A stretch of 64,000 nt of DNA from Microvirga arabica (GTDB taxonomy: Bacteria; Pseudomonadota; Alphaproteobacteria; Rhizobiales; Beijerinckiaceae), in the NCBI RefSeq assembly GCF_016811235.1, contig NZ_JAFBID010000018.1, forward strand, positions 30,676 to 94,675, written 5' to 3'. The notes below the pieces were generated by a model, which saw only the letters and a program-made list of their open reading frames with translations, ran no database searches and was not told where the DNA came from. Both the position numbers and the translations under genes were made by a program. This document shows positions 1 through 9,025 of this stretch, piece after piece (position 1 is the stretch's first letter; every line of letters starts with the position of its first letter).

Positions 1-1
1 T

Positions 2-322
2 CCGGTTCTGGACAGGCTCAGGCCCTCGCTCACGACGCTGCATCAGACTACGCGTGCGTTGCTCCTGAACTTGGCTGACGCGCTGCGACATCACACGAAG
101 CCGCCGGACGCCGAAGCCTTCCGCGCAGCCCTGGAGGCTTTCACCAGAGATGCGGACGCGCTGCGCGCCGATGCACTCGTTCGCGAGCTACCGGGTCATG
201 CATTCGGACAGGTCTTCGCCCTGGGTTTCGCCTTCGAGCAGTTCCAGAAAAACCTCGGCGATCTGCTCGCCCGCACCGATGAACTCGCTGCGGAGCGCAC
301 CAAAACGCCTCCGGGGAGTTGA
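2..322 (+). CDS. C-terminal part of a FUSC-like membrane protein (partial)
   Basis: The reading frame is open from the window edge to the stop at 322, giving 106 residues without a start codon. The segment is alpha-helical and Ala/Leu/Arg-rich, and ends with a FALGFAFEQFQKNLGDL stretch that resembles the cytoplasmic tail of FUSC (fusaric acid resistance-like) transporters. No membrane segment lies in the visible part. It ends 1 bp before the next gene, so the two are probably co-transcribed. The family call rests on tail similarity from memory; the reading frame itself is secure. Confidence 0.5.
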   Translation, partial: PVLDRLRPSLTTLHQTTRALLLNLADALRHHTKPPDAEAFRAALEAFTRDADALRADALVRELPGHAFGQVFALGFAFEQFQKNLGDLLARTDELAAERTKTPPGS

Positions 323-323
323 C

Positions 324-1166
324 GTGCCTGTGGCTCCAACATCCAGGTCGGCACCGATGTGGCTTCTTACCCTCGTCCTCGGCATAGCCCTGCTCTACGC
401 TGGCTTCATTCTTGTGACGGCCTTGTTTCAGACCAGGATGCTGTTCCCGGCACAGATGGCGGCCGCCAATCGCCCTCCACTGCCATCATCCGCGGAGAGA
501 CTTGAACTGACCACGCCCGATGGCGATCGCCTCATCGGTGTGCGGCTTGGAAAGGCATCTGGCGAGAAGCCGCTCGTGCTCGGCTTCGGCGGCAATGCCT
601 GGAATGCGGATGCCGTTGCGCTCACCCTGCATGGGCTCTTTCCCGATCATGAGGTGATGGCCTTCCATTATCGCGGCTATCCGCCGAGCAGCGGAGAGCC
701 CAGCGCGAAGGCGCTGCTCGCGGATGCGCTGACGATCTTCGATCACCTGCAACAGGAGCGCCCTCGGAAAGTGGTTGCGGTCGGCTTCAGCATCGGCAGC
801 GGTGTCGCGGCCAATCTCGCACACCACCGGGAACTCGCAGGCCTGATCCTCGTCACGCCGTTCGACTCGTTAAAGGCTTTGGCGCGGGAGCACTTCTCCT
901 GGGCGCCGACGGGCCTTCTCCTGCGCCATCACATGCCGACCATCGATCTGGTGAAGGATCGGCCGACGCCTACGGCACTGATTGCAGCAGGCCGCGACAC
1001 TATCGTCCCGCCGCGTCGGACTGTGCCCTTGCGGAGCGCCATTCCCAATCTTGTTCTTGATCGCACGATCATGGATGCGGGACACAACGAACTTTACCAG
1101 CATCCCGCCTTCGTGGCCGCGATGCGTGAGGCGGTCGCTGCTTTCGACGCCACCGCCCCCCGCTGA
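324..1166 (+). CDS. Alpha/beta hydrolase, membrane-anchored
   Basis: A 280-residue serine hydrolase of the alpha/beta fold. It has an N-terminal hydrophobic segment (WLLTLVLGIALLYAGFILVT), an HYRGYPPSSG stretch typical of the oxyanion region, the nucleophile elbow GFSIGSG, an acid-loop region AAGRDTIVPP and a final catalytic His in DAGHNELY. This layout matches the Bem46/YfhR-like family whose substrates are unknown. The start is uncertain: GTG at 324 sits right after the upstream stop, while ATG at 357 begins just before the membrane segment. Spacing suggests an operon with the upstream FUSC-like gene. Confidence 0.8.
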   Translation: MPVAPTSRSAPMWLLTLVLGIALLYAGFILVTALFQTRMLFPAQMAAANRPPLPSSAERLELTTPDGDRLIGVRLGKASGEKPLVLGFGGNAWNADAVALTLHGLFPDHEVMAFHYRGYPPSSGEPSAKALLADALTIFDHLQQERPRKVVAVGFSIGSGVAANLAHHRELAGLILVTPFDSLKALAREHFSWAPTGLLLRHHMPTIDLVKDRPTPTALIAAGRDTIVPPRRTVPLRSAIPNLVLDRTIMDAGHNELYQHPAFVAAMREAVAAFDATAPR

Positions 1167-1170
1167 GAAC

Positions 1171-3012
1171 TTACCCCTCGTAAAGCGGCACCAGCTCCAT
1201 CTCCGGCACCAGTACCAAACCCTTGTCGGTAATGCGGATCTCCGGGATCACCGAGAGCGGGATCAGGTTGAAGCCCATATAGGGAATCTTGCAGCCGGCC
1301 TTCTTCCACGCAACTTTCAGCGCACGCGTTTCTTCCGCCACTTCCGTCACGCGCTTGTCGGAGAGAAGACCCGCGATGGGCAGCGGCACCATGGCGACGA
1401 CATGGCCCTGATCGACCACGCAGACGCCACCCTGGCTCTCGATCAGCGTCTCGAGCGCCACGCGCATATCGGCCTCGTTGGTACCGGCCACAATGACATT
1501 GTGCGAGTCGTGCCCGACGCTGCTCGCGACCGCGCCGCTCTTGAGGCCGAAATCCTTGAGCAGCCCAAGCGCCACACCCTTGCCGCCCGTGCGGCCGTGG
1601 CGCTCGATCACCGTCACGAAGGTGAGGTCGTTCTTGGAGAGCAGAGCGTCCCAGTTCTCCTCCTTCTGCAACTGCACTTTGTCATGGAACAGCACAATGC
1701 CCGGCAGCGCCACGCGGATCACGTTGGCGGTGCAGGCCTCCTTCGGCAGATCCGGGATCAGCTTCGGTACGCTCGGGATATGAACCGTGCGATAGGCCTC
1801 GCCTGGGTAGCGGTAGCGGTTCGAGAGGGCCTGATCGAGCATGGGCGTGATCCTCTTCGCCTCGACCACGAGCTCGCCCCCATACCAGGTGTTCTGCACG
1901 TCGAGGTCGTCGTTGAGCAGCACGAGGTCGGCGCGGCGTCCGCCGCCGAGGCCGCCGATCTCTCCGTCCATCCCAAAGCGTGTGGCGGGATGAAGCGATC
2001 CCATGCTCCAGGCCTGCTCGCGGTTCATGCCTGAGCGGCGGGCTTCGCGCGTCACCCAGTCCATGCCGAACATCATCAGGTCGTCGGCATCGCGGTCGTC
2101 GGTGCAGACGCAGATGCGCTTGTGGGAGGAGCCAAGGTCCGTGATCGTCTTGATGGCCTCAGGCAGCGAATGCCACGGCGTCGTGGGCGGGCCGCCGCGC
2201 AGGAAGATCCACACGCCGGCATCGAGCAGATCGTCGGCGATGTCCCGGTCTATGGCCTCGTGCGTGTCGGTGACGCCGCTCGCCGCATAGGCCGCCACGA
2301 ACTCGCGCCCGTAGATGTGACCCGACACGGGCTTACCGCGCTCCAGCGCCGCCGCGAGGATCGCGTGGCTGCGCTCGTCGCCCATGGTGACGGGCACGAA
2401 ATCCATCTTCTCGCCGAGCGCCGCGGCTTCCGGCCAGCGATCGAAGAGCGCCGCGATCTTCTCAGGAGTCAGGTCGCCGCCCGCCGTCTCGAGATCCGGC
2501 GTGGTGGCAGGGACCGTGCTGGGAACCGTGAGGAAGATGGAGAGCGGCGCATGGCGCGCATCCTCCAGCATCATCTCGATGCCAGCTGCATCCATCACGT
2601 TGCCGATCTCGTGGCTGTCGCAGAAGATCGTGGTGGTGCCGTTGAGCAGCGCTGCCTCGGCATAGGCGCAGGCGGTGATCATGCTGCTCTCGATATGGAT
2701 ATGCGGGTCGACGAGTCCCGGGGCGATGATGCCGCCCCTGGCGTCGTAGACCATGCCAGGAGAGCCCGCGACCTGCCGGTAGGAACCGGCCGGCTTCACG
2801 GCGGCGATCCGTCCGCCGGCGATCCAGACCTCACGCTCGGAAGTGATGCGCTCGCTGTAGGTGGAGAGCACCCGGGCGCCGGTGATCACGAGGTCGGCCG
2901 GCGCCCGGCCGGACGCCACATCGGCGAGGCGCCGGGTCATGGTGGACAGGGGAGAGACGGAGAAGCGGGTCAGCGCGGTCTTGGGCGGCAAGGAAGGTGT
3001 GCGGTGGTCCAT
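1171..3012 (-). CDS. ade: Adenine deaminase
   Basis: Converts adenine to hypoxanthine and ammonia in purine salvage, in the cytoplasm. The 613-residue protein has the amidohydrolase metal motif [14 protein letters not shown] near residue 98, a THEAID segment, [10 protein letters not shown] for the metal/acid site, and the C-terminal adenine-deaminase domain including SVGHDSHN and the end region with [15 protein letters not shown]. Length fits the AdeC/Ade family (about 570-600). Start could be 3012 (MDHRTPS) or 2940 ([11 protein letters not shown]); the latter matches typical family N-termini better. It converges with the hydrolase gene, leaving only 4 bp between stops. Confidence 0.93.
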   Translation of the reverse strand: MDHRTPSLPPKTALTRFSVSPLSTMTRRLADVASGRAPADLVITGARVLSTYSERITSEREVWIAGGRIAAVKPAGSYRQVAGSPGMVYDARGGIIAPGLVDPHIHIESSMITACAYAEAALLNGTTTIFCDSHEIGNVMDAAGIEMMLEDARHAPLSIFLTVPSTVPATTPDLETAGGDLTPEKIAALFDRWPEAAALGEKMDFVPVTMGDERSHAILAAALERGKPVSGHIYGREFVAAYAASGVTDTHEAIDRDIADDLLDAGVWIFLRGGPPTTPWHSLPEAIKTITDLGSSHKRICVCTDDRDADDLMMFGMDWVTREARRSGMNREQAWSMGSLHPATRFGMDGEIGGLGGGRRADLVLLNDDLDVQNTWYGGELVVEAKRITPMLDQALSNRYRYPGEAYRTVHIPSVPKLIPDLPKEACTANVIRVALPGIVLFHDKVQLQKEENWDALLSKNDLTFVTVIERHGRTGGKGVALGLLKDFGLKSGAVASSVGHDSHNVIVAGTNEADMRVALETLIESQGGVCVVDQGHVVAMVPLPIAGLLSDKRVTEVAEETRALKVAWKKAGCKIPYMGFNLIPLSVIPEIRITDKGLVLVPEMELVPLYEG

Positions 3013-3208
3013 GATCCCTCATCCCGTTTGTAAAAGCGTCGGCTTAAGCTAGCAGGGCAGGATCGGAATCGCATCCCGCATCGCGCGGGAAGCAGATTGA
3101 CCTAAGGGCATATTTCCTTACGGCCAAGCTTGGCGTAAACAGGTATGTAGCTGATTCGCTTGGAGAAACAGGAGGTTCGATCCGAACCCGCTTGAGAGCT
3201 CAGCTGGC

Positions 3209-3385
3209 CAAAACAAAAGGCGCCTTGCGGCGCCTTATTGGAAAAAGTTGGTGGCCAGCCGGGAGCAGCGTTGAGGAGGCAACATCTGCTCCCAGGCTGG
3301 CCGAGCCCACGAAGTCCCAGGAGATGCGGCGGACCTGAGCATCCGTAGGGCATTTCTTCCGCTCACGGCGGAAACTATGGTCGAA
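3209..3385 (-). ncRNA. Candidate small RNA with anti-SD-like loop and intrinsic terminator
   Basis: On the minus strand the 515-bp gap between ade and divK holds, in order: a weak promoter-like pair (TTGCAA at 3406-3411, TATACG at 3386-3391, spacer short), a small hairpin TTCCGC/GCGGAA (3357-3373), a 16-bp stem with a single bulge (3286-3302 with 3253-3268) whose 17-nt loop reads TTGCCTCCTCAA, and a textbook terminator AAGGCGCC-GCAA-GGCGCCTTTTGTTTT (3236 down to 3210). A CCUCC loop could bind ribosome-binding sites, as in alphaproteobacterial alpha-r14-type sRNAs. The length of about 170 nt is also compatible with other structured RNAs. No credible ORF explains it. Confidence 0.55.
3211..3236 (-). 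terminator. Rho-independent terminator of the candidate sRNA
   Basis: Perfect 8-bp stem AAGGCGCC/GGCGCCTT with a four-base loop, followed on the minus strand by TTTTGTTTT. It does not face any annotated coding gene end: ade ends far downstream at 1171 and divK starts at 3911. Confidence 0.75.
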
Positions 3386-3527
3386 CGTATAGGAAACATG
3401 AGGCGTTGCAAGCGCCCATGTGGCCAAAAAGCGGCATTTTCCCAAAAAATTTAAAGCGAAGGTATCTCAAGGAGATGAATCCGCTTGCTCAGCCGTCGGA
3501 TTCACCCCGACTAAGGATTTGGTCAAA

Positions 3528-3911
3528 TCATGCCGGCTTCGTATCGGCCTCAAGGTAAGTCTTCACGGTCGCGATAAACTTGGCCACCGAGATCGGCTTG
3601 GACATATAGGCTTCGCAGCCGCCTTCCCGAATCCTCTCTTCGTCGCCCTTCATGGCGAATGCCGTGATGGCGATGACGGGAATCGACTTGAGCTCTTCGT
3701 CGGCCTTGAGCCAGCGGGTCACCTCGAGACCGGAGACCTCGGGCAGCTGGATGTCCATGAGGATCAGGTCCGGCTTGTGAGCCCGGGCCAGTTCCATGGC
3801 CTCGATGCCATGGCTGGTCTTGAGGGTCGCATAGCCATGGGCCTCGAGGAGATCGTTGAAGAGCTTCATGTTGAGTTCGTTATCCTCAACAATGAGTACG
3901 GTCTTCTTCAT
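3528..3911 (-). CDS. divK: Single-domain response regulator DivK
   Basis: A 127-residue CheY-like receiver with acidic pair ED near residue 8, phospho-acceptor Asp in [16 protein letters not shown], Thr in AITAFAM and Lys in YMSKPIS. The helix 4-beta 5 region and the divergent DUF3572-dinB neighbours match DivK of Hyphomicrobiales, which is phosphorylated by PleC/DivJ-type kinases and controls cell-cycle polarity through DivL-CckA-CtrA. The start at 3911 ([12 protein letters not shown]) is chosen because the longer frame adds a non-conserved 30-residue leader. The usual pleD partner is not adjacent here. Confidence 0.9.
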   Translation of the reverse strand: MKKTVLIVEDNELNMKLFNDLLEAHGYATLKTSHGIEAMELARAHKPDLILMDIQLPEVSGLEVTRWLKADEELKSIPVIAITAFAMKGDEERIREGGCEAYMSKPISVAKFIATVKTYLEADTKPA

Positions 3912-4010
3912 TGGCGCTATCCCGGGGCCCAAAACGCACTTCACCGGCCCGAATTTTCGTCTGATGGTATAGTTAGGTCCAAACCTATTGATGAAATGCA
4001 AACTGACAGC

Positions 4011-4301
4011 ATGAACACACCCTTAAAAAGAGTTACCCGCGAGGAGGCCGAAAATGTCGCAGTGGGGGCTTTCGCCTTCATCACGAGCGACGAGGAGCGC
4101 CTTGGACGGTTTCTCGCCGTCTCGGGCCTGGGGCCGGATAATATCCGCTCGGCCGCCTCGTCGCCCGGCTTCTTCGCCGGGATCCTCGACTACGTGGTCT
4201 CCGACGAGCCGCTGCTGATCGCCCTGGCCCAGGAGCTGAACACCAAGCCGGAGCACATCATGAGCGCCCGCTGGACCCTGTCCCCCTCCGAGTTCGAATA
4301 G
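4011..4301 (+). CDS. DUF3572 family protein
   Basis: A 96-residue soluble protein: [16 protein letters not shown], then [17 protein letters not shown] and [19 protein letters not shown]. This matches DUF3572, a small helical family largely restricted to alphaproteobacteria and frequently encoded next to divK. Function unknown. It is divergent from divK across about 100 bp and lies 12 bp upstream of dinB, so it probably shares a transcript with dinB. ATG at 3996 is an alternative start; 4011 gives the conserved N-terminus. Confidence 0.85.
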   Translation: MNTPLKRVTREEAENVAVGAFAFITSDEERLGRFLAVSGLGPDNIRSAASSPGFFAGILDYVVSDEPLLIALAQELNTKPEHIMSARWTLSPSEFE

Positions 4302-4313
4302 CCGCACTGTCCC

Positions 4314-5582
4314 ATGAGCGACGCACCCTTCTGCCGTGACTGCCTGACACTGTCTGCCAGCCCCCTGGCGGCGCGGTGCACGGCCTGCGGGTCCCCTCGC
4401 CTGCTGCGGCACAAGGAGCGCGACAGCCTCTCCATCGCCCATGTGGATTGCGACGCCTTCTTCGCCGCCGTGGAGAAGCGGGACGATCCGAGCCTCGCCG
4501 ACAAGCCGGTGATCATCGGCGGTGGCAAGCGCGGGGTCGTCTCGACCGCCTGCTACATGGCGCGCATCTATGGGGTGCGCTCCGCCATGCCCATGTTCCA
4601 GGCGCTCAAGCTCTGCCCGCATGCGACGGTCATCAAGCCGAACGGCGAGAAGTACAGCAAGGCGGGCCGCGAGGTGCGTCAGCTCATGTTGGAACTGACG
4701 CCGCTGGTGGAGCCCGTCTCCATCGACGAAGCCTTCCTGGACCTCACCGGCACGGAGCGCCTGCACCACGGCAGCCCTGCCCTGACGCTGGCGCGCTTCG
4801 CCCGCAAGGTGGAGATCGAGATCGGGATCTCGATCTCCGTCGGTCTGTCCTACAACAAGTTCCTGGCCAAGATCGCCTCCGACCTCCAGAAGCCGCGCGG
4901 CTTCTCGATCATCGGCCGGGAGGAAGCCGCCGACTTCCTGGCCGACAAGGCGGTCGGGATCATTCCCGGAATCGGCGCCTCGGCTCAAGCCCGGCTCGCC
5001 AAGGTGGGCGTGACACAGATCGCGCATCTGCGCACCGTCGAGCTGAAGACACTGTTCGAGGCGCTCGGTCGCGACTCGCAGCGACTGTCACGGCTCGCCT
5101 GGGGCGAGGATCATCGGAAGGTGACGCCGGAGCGGGAGACCAAGAGCATCTCGGCGGAAACCACCTTCGAGACGGACCTTCGCTCGTTCGACGAACTCGA
5201 GCCGATCCTCTGGCGGCTCTCCGAGAAAGTCTCGCGCCGCCTCAAGAAATCGGGCCTGGCCGGGCGCAGCGTGACCCTGAAATTGAAAGACAAGGACTTC
5301 CGGCTGATCACCCGCACCCGCTCGGGCTTTGCGCCGACACAGCTTGCCGCCCGGCTGTTCGACCCGGCGCGGCAGCTCCTCAAGGCCTCCTGCGACGGCA
5401 CGGCCTTCCGCCTCATCGGCATCGGCGCCGCCGATCTGTGCGATGCGGCGGACGCGGATAAAGGCGATCTTGCGGACCAGTCCGTAGTGCGGCAGGCCCA
5501 TATGGAAGCCGCCATCGACAAGATCCGCGACAAGTTCGGCGTGGGCGCCCTGCAGAAGGGAATCGTGCTGCGCAAGCCTTAG
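4314..5582 (+). CDS. dinB: DNA polymerase IV (Y family)
   Basis: Error-prone translesion polymerase, 422 residues. The palm motif HVDCDAFFAAVEKRD starts near residue 42, the second catalytic acid cluster is VSIDEAFLDLTG, and the helix-hairpin-helix GIIPGIGASAQARLAKVG is present, followed by the little-finger domain. It carries an N-terminal four-Cys zinc-ribbon-like extension (C7, C10, C22, C25) seen in many Hyphomicrobiales DinB proteins but not in E. coli. It ends LQKGIVLRKP, with no obvious beta-clamp pentapeptide recognised at the extreme C-terminus. Confidence 0.95.
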   Translation: MSDAPFCRDCLTLSASPLAARCTACGSPRLLRHKERDSLSIAHVDCDAFFAAVEKRDDPSLADKPVIIGGGKRGVVSTACYMARIYGVRSAMPMFQALKLCPHATVIKPNGEKYSKAGREVRQLMLELTPLVEPVSIDEAFLDLTGTERLHHGSPALTLARFARKVEIEIGISISVGLSYNKFLAKIASDLQKPRGFSIIGREEAADFLADKAVGIIPGIGASAQARLAKVGVTQIAHLRTVELKTLFEALGRDSQRLSRLAWGEDHRKVTPERETKSISAETTFETDLRSFDELEPILWRLSEKVSRRLKKSGLAGRSVTLKLKDKDFRLITRTRSGFAPTQLAARLFDPARQLLKASCDGTAFRLIGIGAADLCDAADADKGDLADQSVVRQAHMEAAIDKIRDKFGVGALQKGIVLRKP

Positions 5583-5599
5583 CCGGCAGAGACCATGCT

Positions 5600-6439
5600 C
5601 TAGCGCTGGCAGGGGCTCGGCTTCTGGACGTCGAGGCTCTTCAGCTCGCCCTTAAGGGCGAAATCGCCGTAATCGAGCTTGAGGTCCCGGCTGATGCCGT
5701 TCTCGAAGAGCTCGAAGGAGATCCGGTAGACCGGGGTCCGGTCGCCCTTGCCTTCCTCAAAATAGCTGATGGTGATCGGCCAGCGCGCCAGCGAGGCGAG
5801 ATCGTCCTTCCGGACGGGCTCCTCCAGGGACGCCAGGGCCGTTCCGGGCTCGATCTTGCGGCCGATCAGCCCGAGGGTGTCGTAGACCTTGTCCCCCTTG
5901 TTGGAGCCGTCATAGACCTTCACCGACAGGGTCGTATCGCCCCGGCGCCCAGCTTCGATGAGGCGTTTGAGGTGCTCGGTCGGGAACACCGTCTCGCCGG
6001 AGGAGCCGAACGCGGTCTTCTTCGGTTGCTTGAGATCCACGTTGAGCATGCCGTCCGGGGTGATCTTGGCGTCGCCGTCGACCTCGCTGTCCTTGATCAT
6101 ACCCTGCCGGAACGACGTGGACTTGAAATGCATGGAGCGGCCGTCGCCGGTCTCATAGGTGGCGGTCTGAACATCCATGGTATTGGCGCCGGACTCGCTG
6201 CTGTTGAGGATCGTCACCTGGCGGTACTTGAGGGTGTAGCCATCGCAGGCATCGCCGCCGAATTCCATGGCGATGCGCCCCCTCGCGCTCTCGACCCCGT
6301 TGGAGCCGCCCGCCCGCAGGAGCGACAGATCGTAGACGGCCCGATGGGGCGCGAGTTGAACCGGGGCCTTGGCTGTCTCCGCGAAGGCGGGCATCAGCGA
6401 GGCGATGGACAGGCCGAAGGCCATAACGAACAAACGCAT
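5600..6439 (-). CDS. eipB: Periplasmic cell-envelope integrity protein, EipB (DUF1849) family
   Basis: A 279-residue exported protein with a signal peptide (MRLFVMAFGLSIASLMPAFA). The body is beta-rich with LAPHRAVYDLSLL near the N-terminus and matches the DUF1849/EipB family; in Brucella EipB folds as a periplasmic spiral beta-barrel needed for envelope integrity. Two Cys (FGGDACDGY and the C-terminal KPSPCQR) are positioned for the conserved disulfide. Start 6439 is chosen because it begins directly at the signal peptide; the longer frame to 6493 adds a non-signal leader. It is divergent from the RidA gene. Confidence 0.88.
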   Translation of the reverse strand: MRLFVMAFGLSIASLMPAFAETAKAPVQLAPHRAVYDLSLLRAGGSNGVESARGRIAMEFGGDACDGYTLKYRQVTILNSSESGANTMDVQTATYETGDGRSMHFKSTSFRQGMIKDSEVDGDAKITPDGMLNVDLKQPKKTAFGSSGETVFPTEHLKRLIEAGRRGDTTLSVKVYDGSNKGDKVYDTLGLIGRKIEPGTALASLEEPVRKDDLASLARWPITISYFEEGKGDRTPVYRISFELFENGISRDLKLDYGDFALKGELKSLDVQKPSPCQR

Positions 6440-6566
6440 ATCTTCTCCCGACGCAACGGCAGCCAAGATAGGCCGCTCCTGCCCACAGGGCAATGTTCCC
6501 GCTTGCGTCCTTCCGGCTCATCCGCCACTACTCCGTCCGGATGATGTCACACCGATCGAGGCTTCC

Positions 6567-7037
6567 ATGAGCAAAGTCGACAAGAAACTTCAGGAACTGG
6601 GGATCACCCTGCCGACCCCGGCGGCCCCGGTGGCAAATTATGTGCCGTTCGTCCGAACCGGCAACCTCGTCATCATCTCCGGGCAGCTCTGCCTCGGGCT
6701 CGACGGCAAGATGGCCGACGCCCACAAGGGCAAGGTCGGCGCCGAGGTCTCGCCTGAGGTCGGCCAGGAGGCCGCGCGGCTCTGCGCTATCAATCTTCTC
6801 GCCCAGCTGAAGGCCGCCGTCGGCGACCTCGACAAGGTCACGCGCTGCGTGCGCCTCGGCGGCTTCATCAACGCGGTGCCCACGTTTGCCGCTCTTGCCC
6901 CGGTCATGAACGGCGCCTCGGACCTGATGGTCGAAGTGCTGGGCGATGCCGGGCGCCACGCCCGCTCCACCGTCGGCGTCGCCGAGCTGCCGCTCGATGC
7001 CTGCGTCGAAGTCGAAGGGATGTTCGAAGTCCAATGA
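6567..7037 (+). CDS. RidA/YjgF family protein
   Basis: A 156-residue member of the RidA superfamily (enamine/imine deaminase-like), in the longer subfamily with N-terminal KLQELGITLPTPAAPVANYVP. Conserved elements are NLVIISGQL, the core around RCVRLGGFIN and the C-terminal ARSTVGVAELPLDACVEVEG, which contains the Arg that binds substrate carboxylate in true RidA. Start at 6567 gives the usual N-terminus. Its stop overlaps the start of the next gene by 4 bp (ATGA), so the two are translationally coupled. Confidence 0.92.
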   Translation: MSKVDKKLQELGITLPTPAAPVANYVPFVRTGNLVIISGQLCLGLDGKMADAHKGKVGAEVSPEVGQEAARLCAINLLAQLKAAVGDLDKVTRCVRLGGFINAVPTFAALAPVMNGASDLMVEVLGDAGRHARSTVGVAELPLDACVEVEGMFEVQ

Positions 7038-7786
7038 GCATCCCCGGCTGGCTCGTCGCGAAGCCCATCGCCCATCGCGGCCTTCACAATAAACCCGAGG
7101 GCATCATCGAGAACACGGTCTCGGCCGCGGAAGCCGCCATCGCGCGCGGCTTTCCTATCGAGCTCGACGTTCAACTGACCGCCGACAATGAAGCCATCGT
7201 CTTCCACGATTTCGAGCTCGACCGCCTCACCGGCCAGACCGGCCTGGTGGCCGAGCGGAAGCTCTCCGATCTGACCCGGATCGACATCGCCGGCGCCAAA
7301 GGCGGAGACAAGATTCCCTCGTTCAAGGATTATCTCGGCACCATCGCCGGCCGCACGTCGCTGGTCATCGAGATCAAGAGCCAATTCAACGGGGACATGC
7401 GGCTGACGAAGCGGGTTATTGAGATCATCAAGGATTACGACGGCCCGCTCGTCATCAAATCCTTCGATCCGGACATCGTCACCCACCTGCGCGAGCATGC
7501 CCCGAACATCACACGCGGGTTCATCGGCGAGTTGGAATACGCGTCCAAGGCCGACAACTTCCTGACGCCCGAGAAGAAGCACCGGATGGCGAACCTGCTC
7601 CATTTCGGGGAGTCGCAGCCGCACTTCCTGTCCTGGCGCGTGAAGGACATCCCCTGCGCTTCGACCCATCTCAGCAGGCTCCTCGGGAACCTGCCGGTCA
7701 TGACCTGGACGGTGCGGACGCCTGAGGAACGCGCTCACGCGGAGAAGCACGCGGATCAGATGGTCTTCGAGGGCTTTCTGCCCTAA
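7034..7786 (+). CDS. Glycerophosphodiester phosphodiesterase
   Basis: A 250-residue GDPD-fold hydrolase that cleaves deacylated phospholipids to glycerol-3-phosphate and alcohol. The catalytic N-terminal motif AHRGLHNKPEGIIENT, the metal ligands in ELDVQLTADNEAIVFHD, and EIKSQF are all present. It has no signal peptide, so it is probably cytoplasmic (UgpQ-like). It overlaps the RidA gene by 4 bp. Confidence 0.92.
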   Translation: MSIPGWLVAKPIAHRGLHNKPEGIIENTVSAAEAAIARGFPIELDVQLTADNEAIVFHDFELDRLTGQTGLVAERKLSDLTRIDIAGAKGGDKIPSFKDYLGTIAGRTSLVIEIKSQFNGDMRLTKRVIEIIKDYDGPLVIKSFDPDIVTHLREHAPNITRGFIGELEYASKADNFLTPEKKHRMANLLHFGESQPHFLSWRVKDIPCASTHLSRLLGNLPVMTWTVRTPEERAHAEKHADQMVFEGFLP

Positions 7787-7849
7787 CGGTTGCAAGGATC
7801 CCGTCCAGTGATTAGCTCTTAATCCCTAACGGCGGGGTCCTTCCACCCA

Positions 7850-9025
7850 GTGAACGTCCAAGTCAAAATTGCCCAGGGCCTGAAGGCCGTTCCTGCCGCC
7901 CAATGGGATGCCTGTGCCTTCGGCACAGGATCCGGCGACGACGAACCGTTCAACCCGTTCGTGTCTCATGCCTTCCTCTCGGCGCTTGAGGATTCTGCTT
8001 GCGTTGGCGCCAAGACCGGTTGGGCACCCCTGCATATCCTTGTCGAGGACGAAGCTGAGACAATCCTGGGCGCCGCGCCCTGCTACCTGAAATCCCATTC
8101 TCAGGGCGAATACGTGTTCGACCATTCCTGGGCGGATGCCTATTCACGGGCCGGTGGGCGGTACTATCCCAAGCTCCAGGTGGCAGTGCCGTTCACGCCC
8201 GCCACCGGCCCTCGCCTCCTCGTGCCGAACGGCCCTCAGGCGGCGGAGACCCGCTCCTACCTCATCGCCGGCCTGCGGGCGCTGCGGGATCAGACCGGCG
8301 CCTCGTCCATCCATGCGACCTTCCTGCAGCAGGACGATCTCGAAGCCTTTACGTCCGAGGAGTTCCTGCTCAGAAACGACCAGCAGTTTCACTGGTTCAA
8401 CGACGGCTACGGGAGCTTCGACGGCTTCCTGGCGGCGCTTGCCTCGCGCAAGCGCAAGGCCATCCGGCGCGAGCGGCGTGATGCTCTGGCCAACGGCATC
8501 ACGGTCGAATGGGTGACGGGCAAGGACATCACCGAGGCGCATTGGGACGCGTTCTTCGCCTTCTACATGGACACGGGCTCCCGCAAATGGGGCCGGCCCT
8601 ATCTCAACCGCCTCTTCTTCTCGCACATCGGCGAGCGCATGGCGGACCGGGTGCTGCTCGTGATGGCAAAGCGCGATGGCCGTTATATCGCAGGCGCCAT
8701 CAACTTCATCGGCGACAAACGCCTCTACGGGCGCAATTGGGGCTGCATCGAGGATCACCCGTTTCTGCATTTCGAGGTCTGCTACTACCAGGCCATCGCA
8801 TTCGCCATCGAACGCGGCCTCGACCGGGTCGAGGCGGGAGCGCAGGGCGAGCACAAGCTGGCGCGGGGCTACAGGCCCGTGCTCACCTCATCGGCGCACG
8901 ACATCGCCGATCCTGGACTGCGCCGGGCCGTGCAGGCCTATCTCGATCAGGAGCGCCTCTACGTATCGGAGGCGGCCGAGGAACTGGAAGAAGCGACCCC
9001 GTTCAAGCATCGGGAAGAGGATTAG
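7850..9025 (+). CDS. GNAT-superfamily protein, DUF482/COG3146 type
   Basis: A 391-residue protein of the peptidogalycan biosynthesis/GNAT (COG3146) family with tandem acetyltransferase-like folds. Typical elements are NPFVSHAFLSALEDS near residue 40, HWFNDGYGSFDGFLAAL, the basic RKRKAIRRERR stretch, and GAQGEHKLARGYRP near the C-terminus. The biochemical role is not known. The start is GTG at 7850. It converges with the FMN reductase gene, sharing 4 bp at the stops. Confidence 0.85.
   Translation: MNVQVKIAQGLKAVPAAQWDACAFGTGSGDDEPFNPFVSHAFLSALEDSACVGAKTGWAPLHILVEDEAETILGAAPCYLKSHSQGEYVFDHSWADAYSRAGGRYYPKLQVAVPFTPATGPRLLVPNGPQAAETRSYLIAGLRALRDQTGASSIHATFLQQDDLEAFTSEEFLLRNDQQFHWFNDGYGSFDGFLAALASRKRKAIRRERRDALANGITVEWVTGKDITEAHWDAFFAFYMDTGSRKWGRPYLNRLFFSHIGERMADRVLLVMAKRDGRYIAGAINFIGDKRLYGRNWGCIEDHPFLHFEVCYYQAIAFAIERGLDRVEAGAQGEHKLARGYRPVLTSSAHDIADPGLRRAVQAYLDQERLYVSEAAEELEEATPFKHREED

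Noticed and set aside
2122..3033. Long plus-strand frame opposite adenine deaminase
   Set aside because: It is rich in Arg, Gly, Ala and His with no recognisable motif, typical of antisense shadows in high-GC DNA.
3160..3215. tRNA-like phrases GGTTCGATCC and GAGCTCAGCTGG before the sRNA terminator
   Set aside because: The pieces are in the wrong order and spacing for a cloverleaf, and no acceptor stem pairs.
4023..5027. 334-codon minus-strand frame opposite DUF3572 and dinB
   Set aside because: Both genes on the other strand are unmistakable; this frame is a codon-bias shadow.
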